NCBI GenBank assembly: GCA_021784205.1
Contig: JAJXTB010000095.1
Span: 1 to 10,254 of the forward strand
DNA: 10,254 nucleotides
Source: Actinomycetes bacterium
GTDB taxonomy: Bacteria; Actinomycetota; Acidimicrobiia; Acidimicrobiales; RAAP-2
Direction: 5' to 3'
Positions within the stretch are counted from its first letter, which is position 1; each line of letters begins with the position of its first letter. The translations under genes were made by a program, and so were the position numbers. Below the pieces are notes generated by a model, which made no database searches, was not told the origin of the DNA, and saw only the letters and a program-made list of their open reading frames with translations. Below, in pieces: positions 1-6,621 of this stretch.

Positions 1-3000
1 TCTCTGTTCCACTTGAGATCCTTCGACTTCTTCAGTTCTTCATCACTGACGACGCCTGCTCTGGCTCGAACTTCCTCATACTTCTGGGTAACTTGTGCCA
101 TCGTGTCGTGAAGAGTTAGTGGACTGAAGTTGTATACGACCGCATCACGCCCACTCGCTACACCCAACGAGAATGTCGTAAAGATCGCATCGCTCTCCTT
201 GCCCTTCGCGTTCTCGTCGCCCAGCGGGGCTAGCTTGCCGTAGTCGGAGCGACGCTGATTGATCCAGTCGGCGAACTCATTGGGCACGATCGTTGTCCAC
301 TCGGGGCCCTTATCGGCGAAGTCGACGAGTTTTGCGAGCTTCTCCTCTCGAGTTAGGTAGTCGCCGATGTCGTGGTAATGGATGGTGCCCGGACCGGCGT
401 GCCCCTTCTTCTTCACGAGCAACGTGATAGTGACGGCGGTGCGACTGCCACCACCGAAGATCTTTCCGCCTTCTCTGCGGCTCTTCTCGCCCTGGGTCGT
501 GCGCTGATTCCCACGAAGGTCGAGCACGTAGATCTCGGCGAACTCGTCGACAAGACAGCGGCGCATGCCATCCATCGCATTGCCGATGAGCCACCCACCT
601 CCGCTCACGAAGCAAACGATGCCCTGTTCGCCAATTCGGTCGCTCGCCCAGCGAAACGCGCGGATATAGCTGTCATCGAGAGCTTTCGTATTGGTGGCTT
701 GGGTCTTGGCCTTGTACGACGCCGCTACTCGTACATCGAGGTCCGTGTACTTCTCGTTCTTGTCGCCATCGCCTTCACGCTCTTGACCCACCGAATACGG
801 GGGGTTCGAGATGATCACCTGTATGGGCAAATCCACCTGGTCGACGGCGCGTTTGGAGTTGTAGACGAACGTCTGGTCATTGCGCATCTGATTCCGCGTG
901 CTGTGCTCCGTCATCTGGAATGTATCGGTGAGGACCAGGCCGTCGAAGGGGATGTAGGTGCCCAAGCCATCCCCGTGGAAGGTCTCTTCGATGTTCACCG
1001 CTGCGATGTAGTAGGCGAGGAGCACGATCTCGTTGGCGTGGAGTTCGTAGCGATACTTGTGCTCGAGATTCTCAGGCTTGATCAAGCCGGAACCCATGAT
1101 GCGAGTAATGAAGGTTCCGGTTCCAACAAACGGGTCAAGGACGTGGACGCCCTTGTCACCGAGCGACGCACCGAGCGATTCCTGGAGTGTTCGCTCTACC
1201 GCGTGGATCATGTAGTCCACGACCTCGACGGGGGTGTAGACGATGCCGAGCTTGTCGGCGGTGACGCTGAACGCGCCCTGGAAGAACTTGTCGTAGAGCT
1301 CCTTGATGATCTGCTGCTTGCCCGCGGCAGTCTCAATGCCCTCGACCCTCTGGCGCACCGACGCGTAGAACTTGGACAGACTCTCCGTCTCGCTCTCCAG
1401 GTTCGCCCCTTCGAGCGTCGTGAGCATCCTCTCCATCACCTGACTCACCGGGTTGGAGTTCGAGAAGCTATACCCCTCGAAGAGGGCGTCGAACACGGGC
1501 TTCGTCACCATGTGCTGGGCGAGCATCTCGATTGCTGCTTCATCAGTGACACTGGGGTTGATGACGGCCCTCAACCCATTGACGAACTCCGCGAACTCCT
1601 CTCGCTGCGCTGAAGTGCCACGCTCGACGAGGGCGGCGATGCGTGTCTGGAATCGCTGCGTGATGTCCGCAACGTCCTTCGCCCAGTCCTCCCAGTACGT
1701 GCGCTGCCCAACTTTGGAGACGAGCTTGGCCAGGATCGCCTCACCCCACTCGGGCAGGTCACCGAGATTAAAGACCTTCTGGCGCTCGACGGGCTCTTCC
1801 GCGCTCGTCGACTCGTCCGGGTTATCTCTCTCGCCAACCGCGCCGAAGATTGTCTGCTCGCTAAGGGCTCTGTTGAGGTCGACCTTGTTTATCATCGCGG
1901 CGAATCGCTCGTCGTGAGAACGGAGGGCCTGGAGCACCTGCCAGACCGTCTTGTAGCGCTTGTTGTCATTGAGGGCTGCAACCGGGTCCTCGAAGTTCGG
2001 GATCGCGACGGGGATGATGATGTACCCGTACTGTTTGCCGTCACTCTTGCGCATGACCCGACCGACGGACTGGACAACGTCGACCACGGAGTTGCGTGGG
2101 CTAAGAAAGAGGACGGCGTCAAGCGCCGGGACGTCAACACCTTCAGACAGGCACCGAGCGTTCGACAGCACGCGCACCGTGTTGGGCTTCCCGGGTGCCT
2201 TCAACCACTCAAGTTCGGCGTTTCTCTTCAATACGTTGTGGGTGCCGTCAACGTGATGGACGTCGAGCCGGACGCTCTCCTCGTCATCATTCGTGAGCAG
2301 GAGGTCGTTGACTACCTCGGCGGCGCGATTCGTGAACGCCTTGGAGTCTCGAATGGACCTCGCAAAGGCGACTGCCCGCTTCATAGGTGCAGGGTCGGCG
2401 GCGAACTGATCGCTGCTGTCAGCGTTCTTCGCGAGTCCGTTGTAACAGCCGATTATTCGCGCGATGTCATCAATGGGTAGATCCAGCATGTTCGCCTGCT
2501 GGTCAGCCATCAGTCCAGCGACGAACTCCTCAGAGACTGAGAGAGTCACAACGCGGTAGTCAGAGAGCAGTCCCTGGGCCACAGCTTCGCCGAACATGAG
2601 TCGATGAAACTCCGGACCGTAGAGAGACTCGTCATCCATCGAGGCGAGCAGGGCATCAACCGACTCCGCCTTGGCCTTGACAGACTCTCCGTACACTCGC
2701 GGAGTCGCCGTCATGTAGAGACGCTTCGCGCCCACGATGTACTCGCCATCGTGAATCCTGACGAACGTCGACTCTTCTTCGTCGGCCAAGGTCGCGCCCG
2801 TGGTCCGGTGGGCCTCGTCGCAGATGATGAGGTCAAAGCCGGGCAGGCCCTGCTGCTGCGCCTGATGGATCACGTCCAGGGACTGGTACGTCGAGAACAT
2901 GACGGTCAATCCACTGAACCCTTTGGTTCGGCGATGGAAGTTCTCGACAAGGCGCTTGGCGTTGGTCGTCGCCGGATAGGCAAGATCGAACGACGCGATG

Positions 3001-3779
3001 TCGTCGTTCTCGCCCTTGTTCTTGCCCACCTTGGTGTCAGAGCACACGGCGAAGGAGCGAAGTTCCTGCGTGCACTCGGCGGTCCACTCGCGCAAGGTCT
3101 GGCTCAGGAGTGAAATCGACGGTACGAGGAAGAGGACGTTGCCCCCATTCGCAAGCATCCTCTCGGCGGTCTTCAATGACGTGAACGTCTTGCCAGTGCC
3201 GCACGCCATGATCAGCTTGCCTCGCTCGTGCGAGGTGAATCCGGCCACGACCTTCTCTAGGGCCTCGACTTGATGGGGACGAAGCTGCTTGCTCGGAAGA
3301 CGCGCGAGCGTCTCTGTCTCGGGCGCGAAGCTCGACCAGTCAATATCAGCCTGAGTGAAGTGCTCCAGTCCAATCCGCTGTACTGGCTTGGTCTGATCCT
3401 CGAGTGCGTGCTCGGCGTTCTGGCTCCAGTTGTTCGACGTCGTGACGATGATGCCCGAAGAGAAGTCCTTCTTCCCAAGTTCAGTGAAGAAGGTGCTGAT
3501 CGTCTTCTGGTCGATGTACTCGTCTTCGCCGTAGAACTTGCATTGGATGGCGCAGAGCTCACCGGTCACACGCTCGTAGCCAATGAGATCGATGCCCCGA
3601 TCACGTGTGTCCTCACGACCCGGCCACTCGCTGAAGGCGACGACCTTCTCGAAGCGCTGTAGGAACGCTGGCTCGGTCATCATGAAGCGCCGCACGAGGT
3701 TCTCGAAGCGCTTGCCCTTGTCATGCTCGTCGAGGGCCGAGGCGCGCAGTCCGTCCAGAATGTCGTAGAAACTGGTCAC
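1..3779 (-). CDS. Type ISP-like single-chain restriction-modification enzyme: nuclease, DEAH translocase and N6-adenine methyltransferase (3' end outside window)
   Basis: The frame was read codon by codon from 3779 to 1 with no stop, giving 1259 visible residues. Domains in order: (1) an Mrr-like PD-(D/E)xK nuclease with RDRGIDLIG and AIQCKF (D64, Q79, K81); (2) an SF2 helicase/translocase with Walker A ACGTGKT (K197, T198), DEAH box CDEAHRT (D321-H324), motif III YMTATP (356-360) and motif VI QSVGRVMRKSDGK (from Q570); (3) a SAM-dependent methyltransferase with motif I LDPFVGTGT (D882) and motif IV SNPPYSVGQ (N992-Y995), typical of N6-adenine enzymes. This order matches LlaGI/LlaBIII-type ISP enzymes, which bind a site, translocate on ATP and cleave when two complexes meet. 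Those proteins are roughly 1,550-1,600 residues, so the C-terminal target-recognition domain probably lies left of the window. The GTG at 3777-3779 was chosen because GAGGGG lies just upstream and MTSFYDILDGLRASA resembles the family's usual N-terminus; in-frame GTGs also exist further upstream. No frameshift is seen. Confidence 0.93.
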   Translation of the reverse strand, partial: MTSFYDILDGLRASALDEHDKGKRFENLVRRFMMTEPAFLQRFEKVVAFSEWPGREDTRDRGIDLIGYERVTGELCAIQCKFYGEDEYIDQKTISTFFTELGKKDFSSGIIVTTSNNWSQNAEHALEDQTKPVQRIGLEHFTQADIDWSSFAPETETLARLPSKQLRPHQVEALEKVVAGFTSHERGKLIMACGTGKTFTSLKTAERMLANGGNVLFLVPSISLLSQTLREWTAECTQELRSFAVCSDTKVGKNKGENDDIASFDLAYPATTNAKRLVENFHRRTKGFSGLTVMFSTYQSLDVIHQAQQQGLPGFDLIICDEAHRTTGATLADEEESTFVRIHDGEYIVGAKRLYMTATPRVYGESVKAKAESVDALLASMDDESLYGPEFHRLMFGEAVAQGLLSDYRVVTLSVSEEFVAGLMADQQANMLDLPIDDIARIIGCYNGLAKNADSSDQFAADPAPMKRAVAFARSIRDSKAFTNRAAEVVNDLLLTNDDEESVRLDVHHVDGTHNVLKRNAELEWLKAPGKPNTVRVLSNARCLSEGVDVPALDAVLFLSPRNSVVDVVQSVGRVMRKSDGKQYGYIIIPVAIPNFEDPVAALNDNKRYKTVWQVLQALRSHDERFAAMINKVDLNRALSEQTIFGAVGERDNPDESTSAEEPVERQKVFNLGDLPEWGEAILAKLVSKVGQRTYWEDWAKDVADITQRFQTRIAALVERGTSAQREEFAEFVNGLRAVINPSVTDEAAIEMLAQHMVTKPVFDALFEGYSFSNSNPVSQVMERMLTTLEGANLESETESLSKFYASVRQRVEGIETAAGKQQIIKELYDKFFQGAFSVTADKLGIVYTPVEVVDYMIHAVERTLQESLGASLGDKGVHVLDPFVGTGTFITRIMGSGLIKPENLEHKYRYELHANEIVLLAYYIAAVNIEETFHGDGLGTYIPFDGLVLTDTFQMTEHSTRNQMRNDQTFVYNSKRAVDQVDLPIQVIISNPPYSVGQEREGDGDKNEKYTDLDVRVAASYKAKTQATNTKALDDSYIRAFRWASDRIGEQGIVCFVSGGGWLIGNAMDGMRRCLVDEFAEIYVLDLRGNQRTTQGEKSRREGGKIFGGGSRTAVTITLLVKKKGHAGPGTIHYHDIGDYLTREEKLAKLVDFADKGPEWTTIVPNEFADWINQRRSDYGKLAPLGDENAKGKESDAIFTTFSLGVASGRDAVVYNFSPLTLHDTMAQVTQKYEEVRARAGVVSDEELKKSKDLKWNR

Positions 3780-4059
3780 CCTTTTCCCCTCGCTCGTCAC
3801 CGCCAATGCCGTACTCCTCACGCTAACCCTGGGGCACGATGAAGGGAGTCTTCTCTCACGAGGCTCGTGACGGGTGAGAGTTGAGGCTATGCCATATGAA
3901 TGAACCGCGGTCCGCCCGTATGAGCACGGATCTTGACTCCGGGAAAAGCGTCGAACCTGATTCAGTTAAATCGCGTCTTTCCCAGCAACTCCTTGAAGTC
4001 ACCTCCTTTCTGGGGCATTCACCTGGCCCCCATGTAGGCCGTGAGGTACGTTCGAGAAC
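3780..4059. promoter_or_regulatory. Divergent intergenic region between the R-M gene and the GIY-YIG gene
   Basis: This gap of about 280 bp separates two divergent genes and should hold both promoters. A TTGACT hexamer occurs at 3933-3938 on the plus strand, but no good -10 box sits 16-18 bp downstream, so I do not call a promoter there. A plus-strand reading frame from ATG 3897 runs through the gap and into the next gene out of frame. It resembles no family I know and is probably fortuitous. The gap is more A/T-rich than the genes to its right. Confidence 0.5.
3853..3880. repeat. Nested inverted repeats, candidate operator
   Basis: TCACGAG-G-CTCGTGA (3856-3870) is a perfect 7-bp inverted repeat around one central base. 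Overlapping it, CTCTCAC (3853-3859) and GTGAGAG (3874-3880) form a second 7-bp inverted repeat with a 14-bp spacer, sharing most of the left arm. The site lies about 75-100 bp upstream of the R-M start codon, a plausible place for a dimeric regulator. No regulator gene is visible in the window, so operator function is inferred. Confidence 0.4.
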
Positions 4060-4875
4060 ATGTCTTCCGACGTCTTTCCCTTCACGGTGCTCGTGCCCGA
4101 CGAGCCCGGTGACGCGATCGAACTGGTCGACCGCAACCACGCGCTGCGCCTGGCCTACGTTCACCGGGACTTCGTCACCCACCTCGCCGACCAGTGGGAC
4201 ACATCGGGCATCTACGTCCTGCTCGACCCGATCGGCGCTGATGGAACATGGGGTGCCTACGTCGGCAAGGCCGGAAGCGTCAAGACCCGCCTGCTGCGCC
4301 ACACCAAGGAGAAGGACAGCTGGCGACGCGCTCTTCTCGTGATATCCAACCAGCGCGAGCCCTTCCATACTGCCGAGATCGGCTGGCTCGAGGGCCAGGT
4401 CTTCAGCCTGCTCGCCAACTCCTACTACGCCCAGCCCTCCAATCGGCAGAATCCCGGCGACGACACCGTGGCCCCGTGGGACCAGAACAGCCTCTGGTCT
4501 ATCGCGCGTGGGGTGACCCACGCGCTACGCCTGCTTGGTTACGAGACCGCCGAAGAGGCGGAGATAGCCGCCGTCGAGCGCAAGCCCCGTACCCGGGTCA
4601 ACACGTCCAAGGTCTCACTCGCCGATCTCGCCGGAGGCAATCTGCTGCGAGAGGGCGATCGACTCGTCAGCCTCAACGGTCAGTGGCCCGCGCAGGCAAT
4701 CTTTCGGGCCCCGGATCAGATCCTCTTTAGGGACGGGGCGTTCTCGTCACCGTCGGCCGCCGCCTCGGCCGCGCGCGACGGCGGAGCTGCCAATGGGTGG
4801 ACGTTCTGGGGAGTCGTTCGCGACGGCCAGACAATCCCCCTCGCGGTGCTGCGCGCCGAGCTCGACGCTCACTGA
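4060..4875 (+). CDS. GIY-YIG nuclease with C-terminal RAMA-type (DUF4357-like) domain
   Basis: The protein has 271 residues. The GIY-YIG fold is seen as GIYVLL (50-55), then AYVGKAG (66-72) with R77 and R80 following, and a later Glu in EIGWLEGQV (E111) in the place of the metal-binding catalytic Glu. GIY-YIG enzymes cut phosphodiester bonds with one metal ion. The C-terminal half (about 186-253) has SLADLAGGNLLREGD, a basic strand segment, then SSPSAAASAA and NGWTFWGV. This is the signature of RAMA/DUF4357 domains, which occur in restriction enzymes and methylases and are proposed to read modified DNA. The ATG at 4060 has only a weak GAG upstream. The gene is divergent from the R-M gene and stands alone, ending 185 bp before the next gene. 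It may be a stand-alone, possibly modification-dependent, restriction nuclease. The domains are well supported; the biological role is inferred. Confidence 0.85.
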   Translation: MSSDVFPFTVLVPDEPGDAIELVDRNHALRLAYVHRDFVTHLADQWDTSGIYVLLDPIGADGTWGAYVGKAGSVKTRLLRHTKEKDSWRRALLVISNQREPFHTAEIGWLEGQVFSLLANSYYAQPSNRQNPGDDTVAPWDQNSLWSIARGVTHALRLLGYETAEEAEIAAVERKPRTRVNTSKVSLADLAGGNLLREGDRLVSLNGQWPAQAIFRAPDQILFRDGAFSSPSAAASAARDGGAANGWTFWGVVRDGQTIPLAVLRAELDAH

Positions 4876-4955
4876 TTCCAGCCCGAGCGAACGACTCGAT
4901 TAGGCATCCTCGAACGAGCTGGCCACCCGGGGTTCGGCACAACTCGGAGTTGACA

Positions 4956-4970
4956 GGATCCGCCAATTCG
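4956..4970 (+). repeat. Candidate left terminal inverted repeat
   Basis: GGATCCGCCAATTCG pairs, 13 of 15 in inverted orientation, with 6593-6607. It is flanked outside by ACA, and TTGACA (4950-4955) abuts it. A -35-like hexamer meeting an insertion-sequence end is a known way to make hybrid promoters, but no convincing -10 follows at 16-18 bp. Confidence 0.45.
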
Positions 4971-4975
4971 CCACA

Positions 4976-4996
4976 CCTAACTTCAGGCGATTGCCC
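4976..4996 (+). repeat. 21-bp imperfect direct repeat, copy 1
   Basis: This copy matches 6573-6593 at 18 of 21 positions. The last eleven bases, GGCGATTGCCC, are identical. In this copy GGCGAT can pair with ATCGCC at 5006-5011, and GCCC with GGGC inside, so it also forms the left arm of an imperfect stem-loop (4986-5011). The two copies lie upstream of gene A and upstream of gene B. Confidence 0.5.
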
Positions 4997-5018
4997 CCGG
5001 GCGCCATCGCCCCACCTT

Positions 5019-5053
5019 CCTTTCGCACCGGCACGCCGTGCCGGTGCGAAAGG
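5019..5053 (+). promoter_or_regulatory. Perfect palindrome that sequesters the Shine-Dalgarno of DDE gene A
   Basis: Left arm CCTTTCGCACCGGCACG (5019-5035), one central C (5036) and a fully complementary right arm (5037-5053) form a 17-bp perfect inverted repeat; in RNA the innermost bases form the loop. The right arm ends in GAAAGG, the only good ribosome-binding site, 7 nt before the ATG at 5061. A transcript entering from outside would fold and hide the site. Such hairpins are known in insertion sequences such as IS10 and IS200, where they limit transposase made from read-through. No T-run follows, so it is not a typical terminator. Confidence 0.7.
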
Positions 5054-5060
5054 ACGTGTC

Positions 5061-6569
5061 ATGGACCGCAATCCGATCTCTGATCTCGAGGCCCTCGCGG
5101 CGTTGCCCGGACTCGAGGACCTCGCCGACATCCTGGTGCGTCACGTATCCAGCGGACGCCTGAAGCGTCCCCAGGCCCTTGGCGTCCTGATCTTCCTCGG
5201 GGGCCGCTGGGCCTTCGGTTCGGCTAACGCCTGTGAGTCCGCGCTGCGCTCGACCAACCTCTGGGAGGGCCTTCGCGAGTCGGCCGCCCGGGTGGGACGC
5301 TTCCTACCCGAGACGCCCCCGACCTACCACCAGTACGAGAAGATCCGTCGCCTCCTCGGTGAGGACCTGCCCCACGAGTTGTCGGAGGCCTTCAGCGCGG
5401 CCGCGGTCAACCTGGCCCAGTCGATCGGCCTATTGAGCGCCGAGCCCACGTCACGTTGGGACGCGCCCTCGCCCGGCTCGGTCATCTACGGCGACGGCTC
5501 GGTCTTCGCCCCGATGTCGGAGGTCACGTTCGACGAGAACGGCGAGGTGAAGGGTTCGCGGGCAAAGGAGAATCCCCGTCTCGGCCCGCACTTCAAGGGA
5601 AAGAAGGGCAACGAGAGCCTCGTGGGTGTTCCCATCACGCTCGTCGGTGTTCACGGGCGCAAGCGTTGGCAGCGGGTGATCCTCGGGGTCGACCTCTTCC
5701 TAGATCGAAACGAGATCGGCTCGGCGATGGGTGTCCTCTCCCGAGTGATCGGCCTCGCCAGTGGCGGGGTCAGCCACGTCGTCTACGACCGGCTCATGCA
5801 GGGAACCCACATCCGAGAGCTCCTACGCCTCGGGGTCGTGCCGATCGTCGAGATGCCCGAGGCCTCCCCAACTCAACCCCACCTCCTGCTGCCCTACGAA
5901 CTCCAGCGAGGGGGCTATCGCTCCGACGGGCGGCACGAGAAGAGAAAGGGCAAGGGCGCGCGTCACCGCTCCTCCGACAAGGTCGCCCCGAAGGCCCGAC
6001 TCTCCCTGCACTACCTACGCACCGAGGCCCACGAGACGGTGATCGGACCGTGTCACCACGAGCTCTGGGCCCTCGACGGCGCCCTCGTCTGCACGACGCC
6101 GGGGGTTGAGGTGAGCCTGGACGCACCCGTCGTCGAGTGCTTGAGCGCCCGATTCGAGGACGGCGAGGATGACCGACGGCTGCTCGGTACCCACCGCGTC
6201 CCCTGTCGACACGGCTCGTTCAGCGTCGAGATCGACTTCACGGCGTCGCGCCCCTCGTCGCGCACCCCTAAGCGCGAACTAGCCCTCGCGGACTGGCTTC
6301 GCCCGATCCCCGAGGTCAGTTCCGCCATCGACGGCCTGGCCGGTCTGCGCAGCGACGTCGAGTCCTCCTTTTCCTGGCTCAAGTCCCTCCTACCCCGCGG
6401 ACGGGCGGGCAGCCTCGAGCCCGAGGCGTTCTTCCTCGACGTCATCGGGGCGGGTCTGCTCTGCAACGCCATCGCCTGGGACGTGCACGCCGCTCGTCAC
6501 ACGCGCTGCGCCCAGCACGAGGCTCACCTGGACCGTCGAGGACGGCGCCGGCGGACGGTGACCATCTAG
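5061..6569 (+). CDS. DDE-type transposase-like protein A
   Basis: The protein has 502 residues. A helical N-terminal region (about 1-138) includes RPQALGVLIFLGGRWAFGSA. An RNase-H-like core follows: VIYGDGSVF (D145), a strand-rich stretch with WQRVILGVDLFL, SHVVYDRLM (D243) and, after a long basic insertion (about 288-315, many R/K), LRSDVESSFSWLK (E434). The D, D, late-E spacing and the ESxxSWLK context fit a DDE transposase; I do not recognise a specific IS family. The tail is strongly basic (RRGRRRR). The ATG at 5061 was chosen over upstream in-frame GTGs because GAAAGG lies 7 nt before it and the upstream residues look non-coding. Gene D (8458-9789) is a divergent paralogue with the same motif order. 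The protein is intact, with all three acidic residues present, so it may be active. Catalytic residue assignment is from motif context, not alignment. Confidence 0.78.
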   Translation: MDRNPISDLEALAALPGLEDLADILVRHVSSGRLKRPQALGVLIFLGGRWAFGSANACESALRSTNLWEGLRESAARVGRFLPETPPTYHQYEKIRRLLGEDLPHELSEAFSAAAVNLAQSIGLLSAEPTSRWDAPSPGSVIYGDGSVFAPMSEVTFDENGEVKGSRAKENPRLGPHFKGKKGNESLVGVPITLVGVHGRKRWQRVILGVDLFLDRNEIGSAMGVLSRVIGLASGGVSHVVYDRLMQGTHIRELLRLGVVPIVEMPEASPTQPHLLLPYELQRGGYRSDGRHEKRKGKGARHRSSDKVAPKARLSLHYLRTEAHETVIGPCHHELWALDGALVCTTPGVEVSLDAPVVECLSARFEDGEDDRRLLGTHRVPCRHGSFSVEIDFTASRPSSRTPKRELALADWLRPIPEVSSAIDGLAGLRSDVESSFSWLKSLLPRGRAGSLEPEAFFLDVIGAGLLCNAIAWDVHAARHTRCAQHEAHLDRRGRRRRTVTI

Positions 6570-6572
6570 TTC

Positions 6573-6593
6573 CCTAAATTGCGGCGATTGCCC
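6573..6593 (+). repeat. 21-bp imperfect direct repeat, copy 2
   Basis: This copy matches 4976-4996 at 18 of 21 positions, with GGCGATTGCCC (6583-6593) identical. It lies just after the stop of gene A and runs into the candidate right terminal repeat. It could be a transposase-binding site present near both ends, or a regulatory site shared by genes A and B. Confidence 0.5.
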
Positions 6594-6607
6594 GATTCGG
6601 CGGATCC
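6593..6607 (-). repeat. Candidate right terminal inverted repeat
   Basis: CGATTCGGCGGATCC is the 13-of-15 inverted match of 4956-4970 and is followed by ACA (6608-6610). It ends only 14 bp before the ATG of the next gene, so if it is a real insertion-sequence end the element sits in the 5' leader of gene B. Confidence 0.45.
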
Positions 6608-6621
6608 ACACCGTCGTGGGC

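Larger units (their letters stand above)
4956..6607 (+). mobile_element. Candidate insertion sequence carrying DDE gene A
   Basis: The left end GGATCCGCCAATTCG (4956-4970) and the reverse complement of 6593-6607 (GGATCCGCCGAATCG) agree at 13 of 15 positions, including the first nine. Immediately outside both ends is ACA (4953-4955 and 6608-6610), which could be a 3-bp target duplication. The interval holds exactly one gene, a 502-residue DDE-type transposase-like protein, in the size range of a single-gene insertion sequence. The short duplication is weak evidence on its own. The gene also has a paralogue further right in a multi-gene unit, so these repeats could instead be regulatory sites. 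Confidence 0.45.

Noticed and set aside
372..1613. 413-codon plus-strand reading frame
   Set aside because: It lies in exact codon register opposite the methyltransferase part of the minus-strand R-M gene, whose NPPY and DPFVGTGT motifs are clear. It is an antisense shadow of GC-biased codons.
1914..3113. Plus-strand reading frames of 169-188 codons opposite the helicase
   Set aside because: The minus-strand frame carries DEAH, TATP and QSVGR motifs without a stop; the plus-strand products resemble nothing.
3881..4342. 153-codon plus-strand frame starting in the intergenic gap
   Set aside because: Its first third lies in non-coding sequence and the rest runs out of frame through the GIY-YIG gene. 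It has no recognisable domain and no good ribosome-binding site.
3856..4521. 221-codon minus-strand frame over the gap and GIY-YIG gene
   Set aside because: Most of it is antisense to the well-supported GIY-YIG domain, and no family resemblance was seen.
4950..4983. TTGACA (4950-4955) as a complete sigma-70-type promoter for gene A
   Set aside because: The hexamer is perfect, but at 16-18 bp spacing only ACACCT-like sequence is found. The nearest TAnnnT (TAACTT, 4978-4983) is 22 bp away.
5019..5053. Palindrome as a rho-independent terminator for the GIY-YIG gene
   Set aside because: The stem is strong but no T-run follows, and its right arm carries the ribosome-binding site of the next gene.
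4797..5060. 88-residue N-terminal extension of DDE protein A
   Set aside because: It would overlap the end of the GIY-YIG gene and translate the palindrome and candidate insertion-sequence end. The ATG at 5061 has the only good ribosome-binding site.
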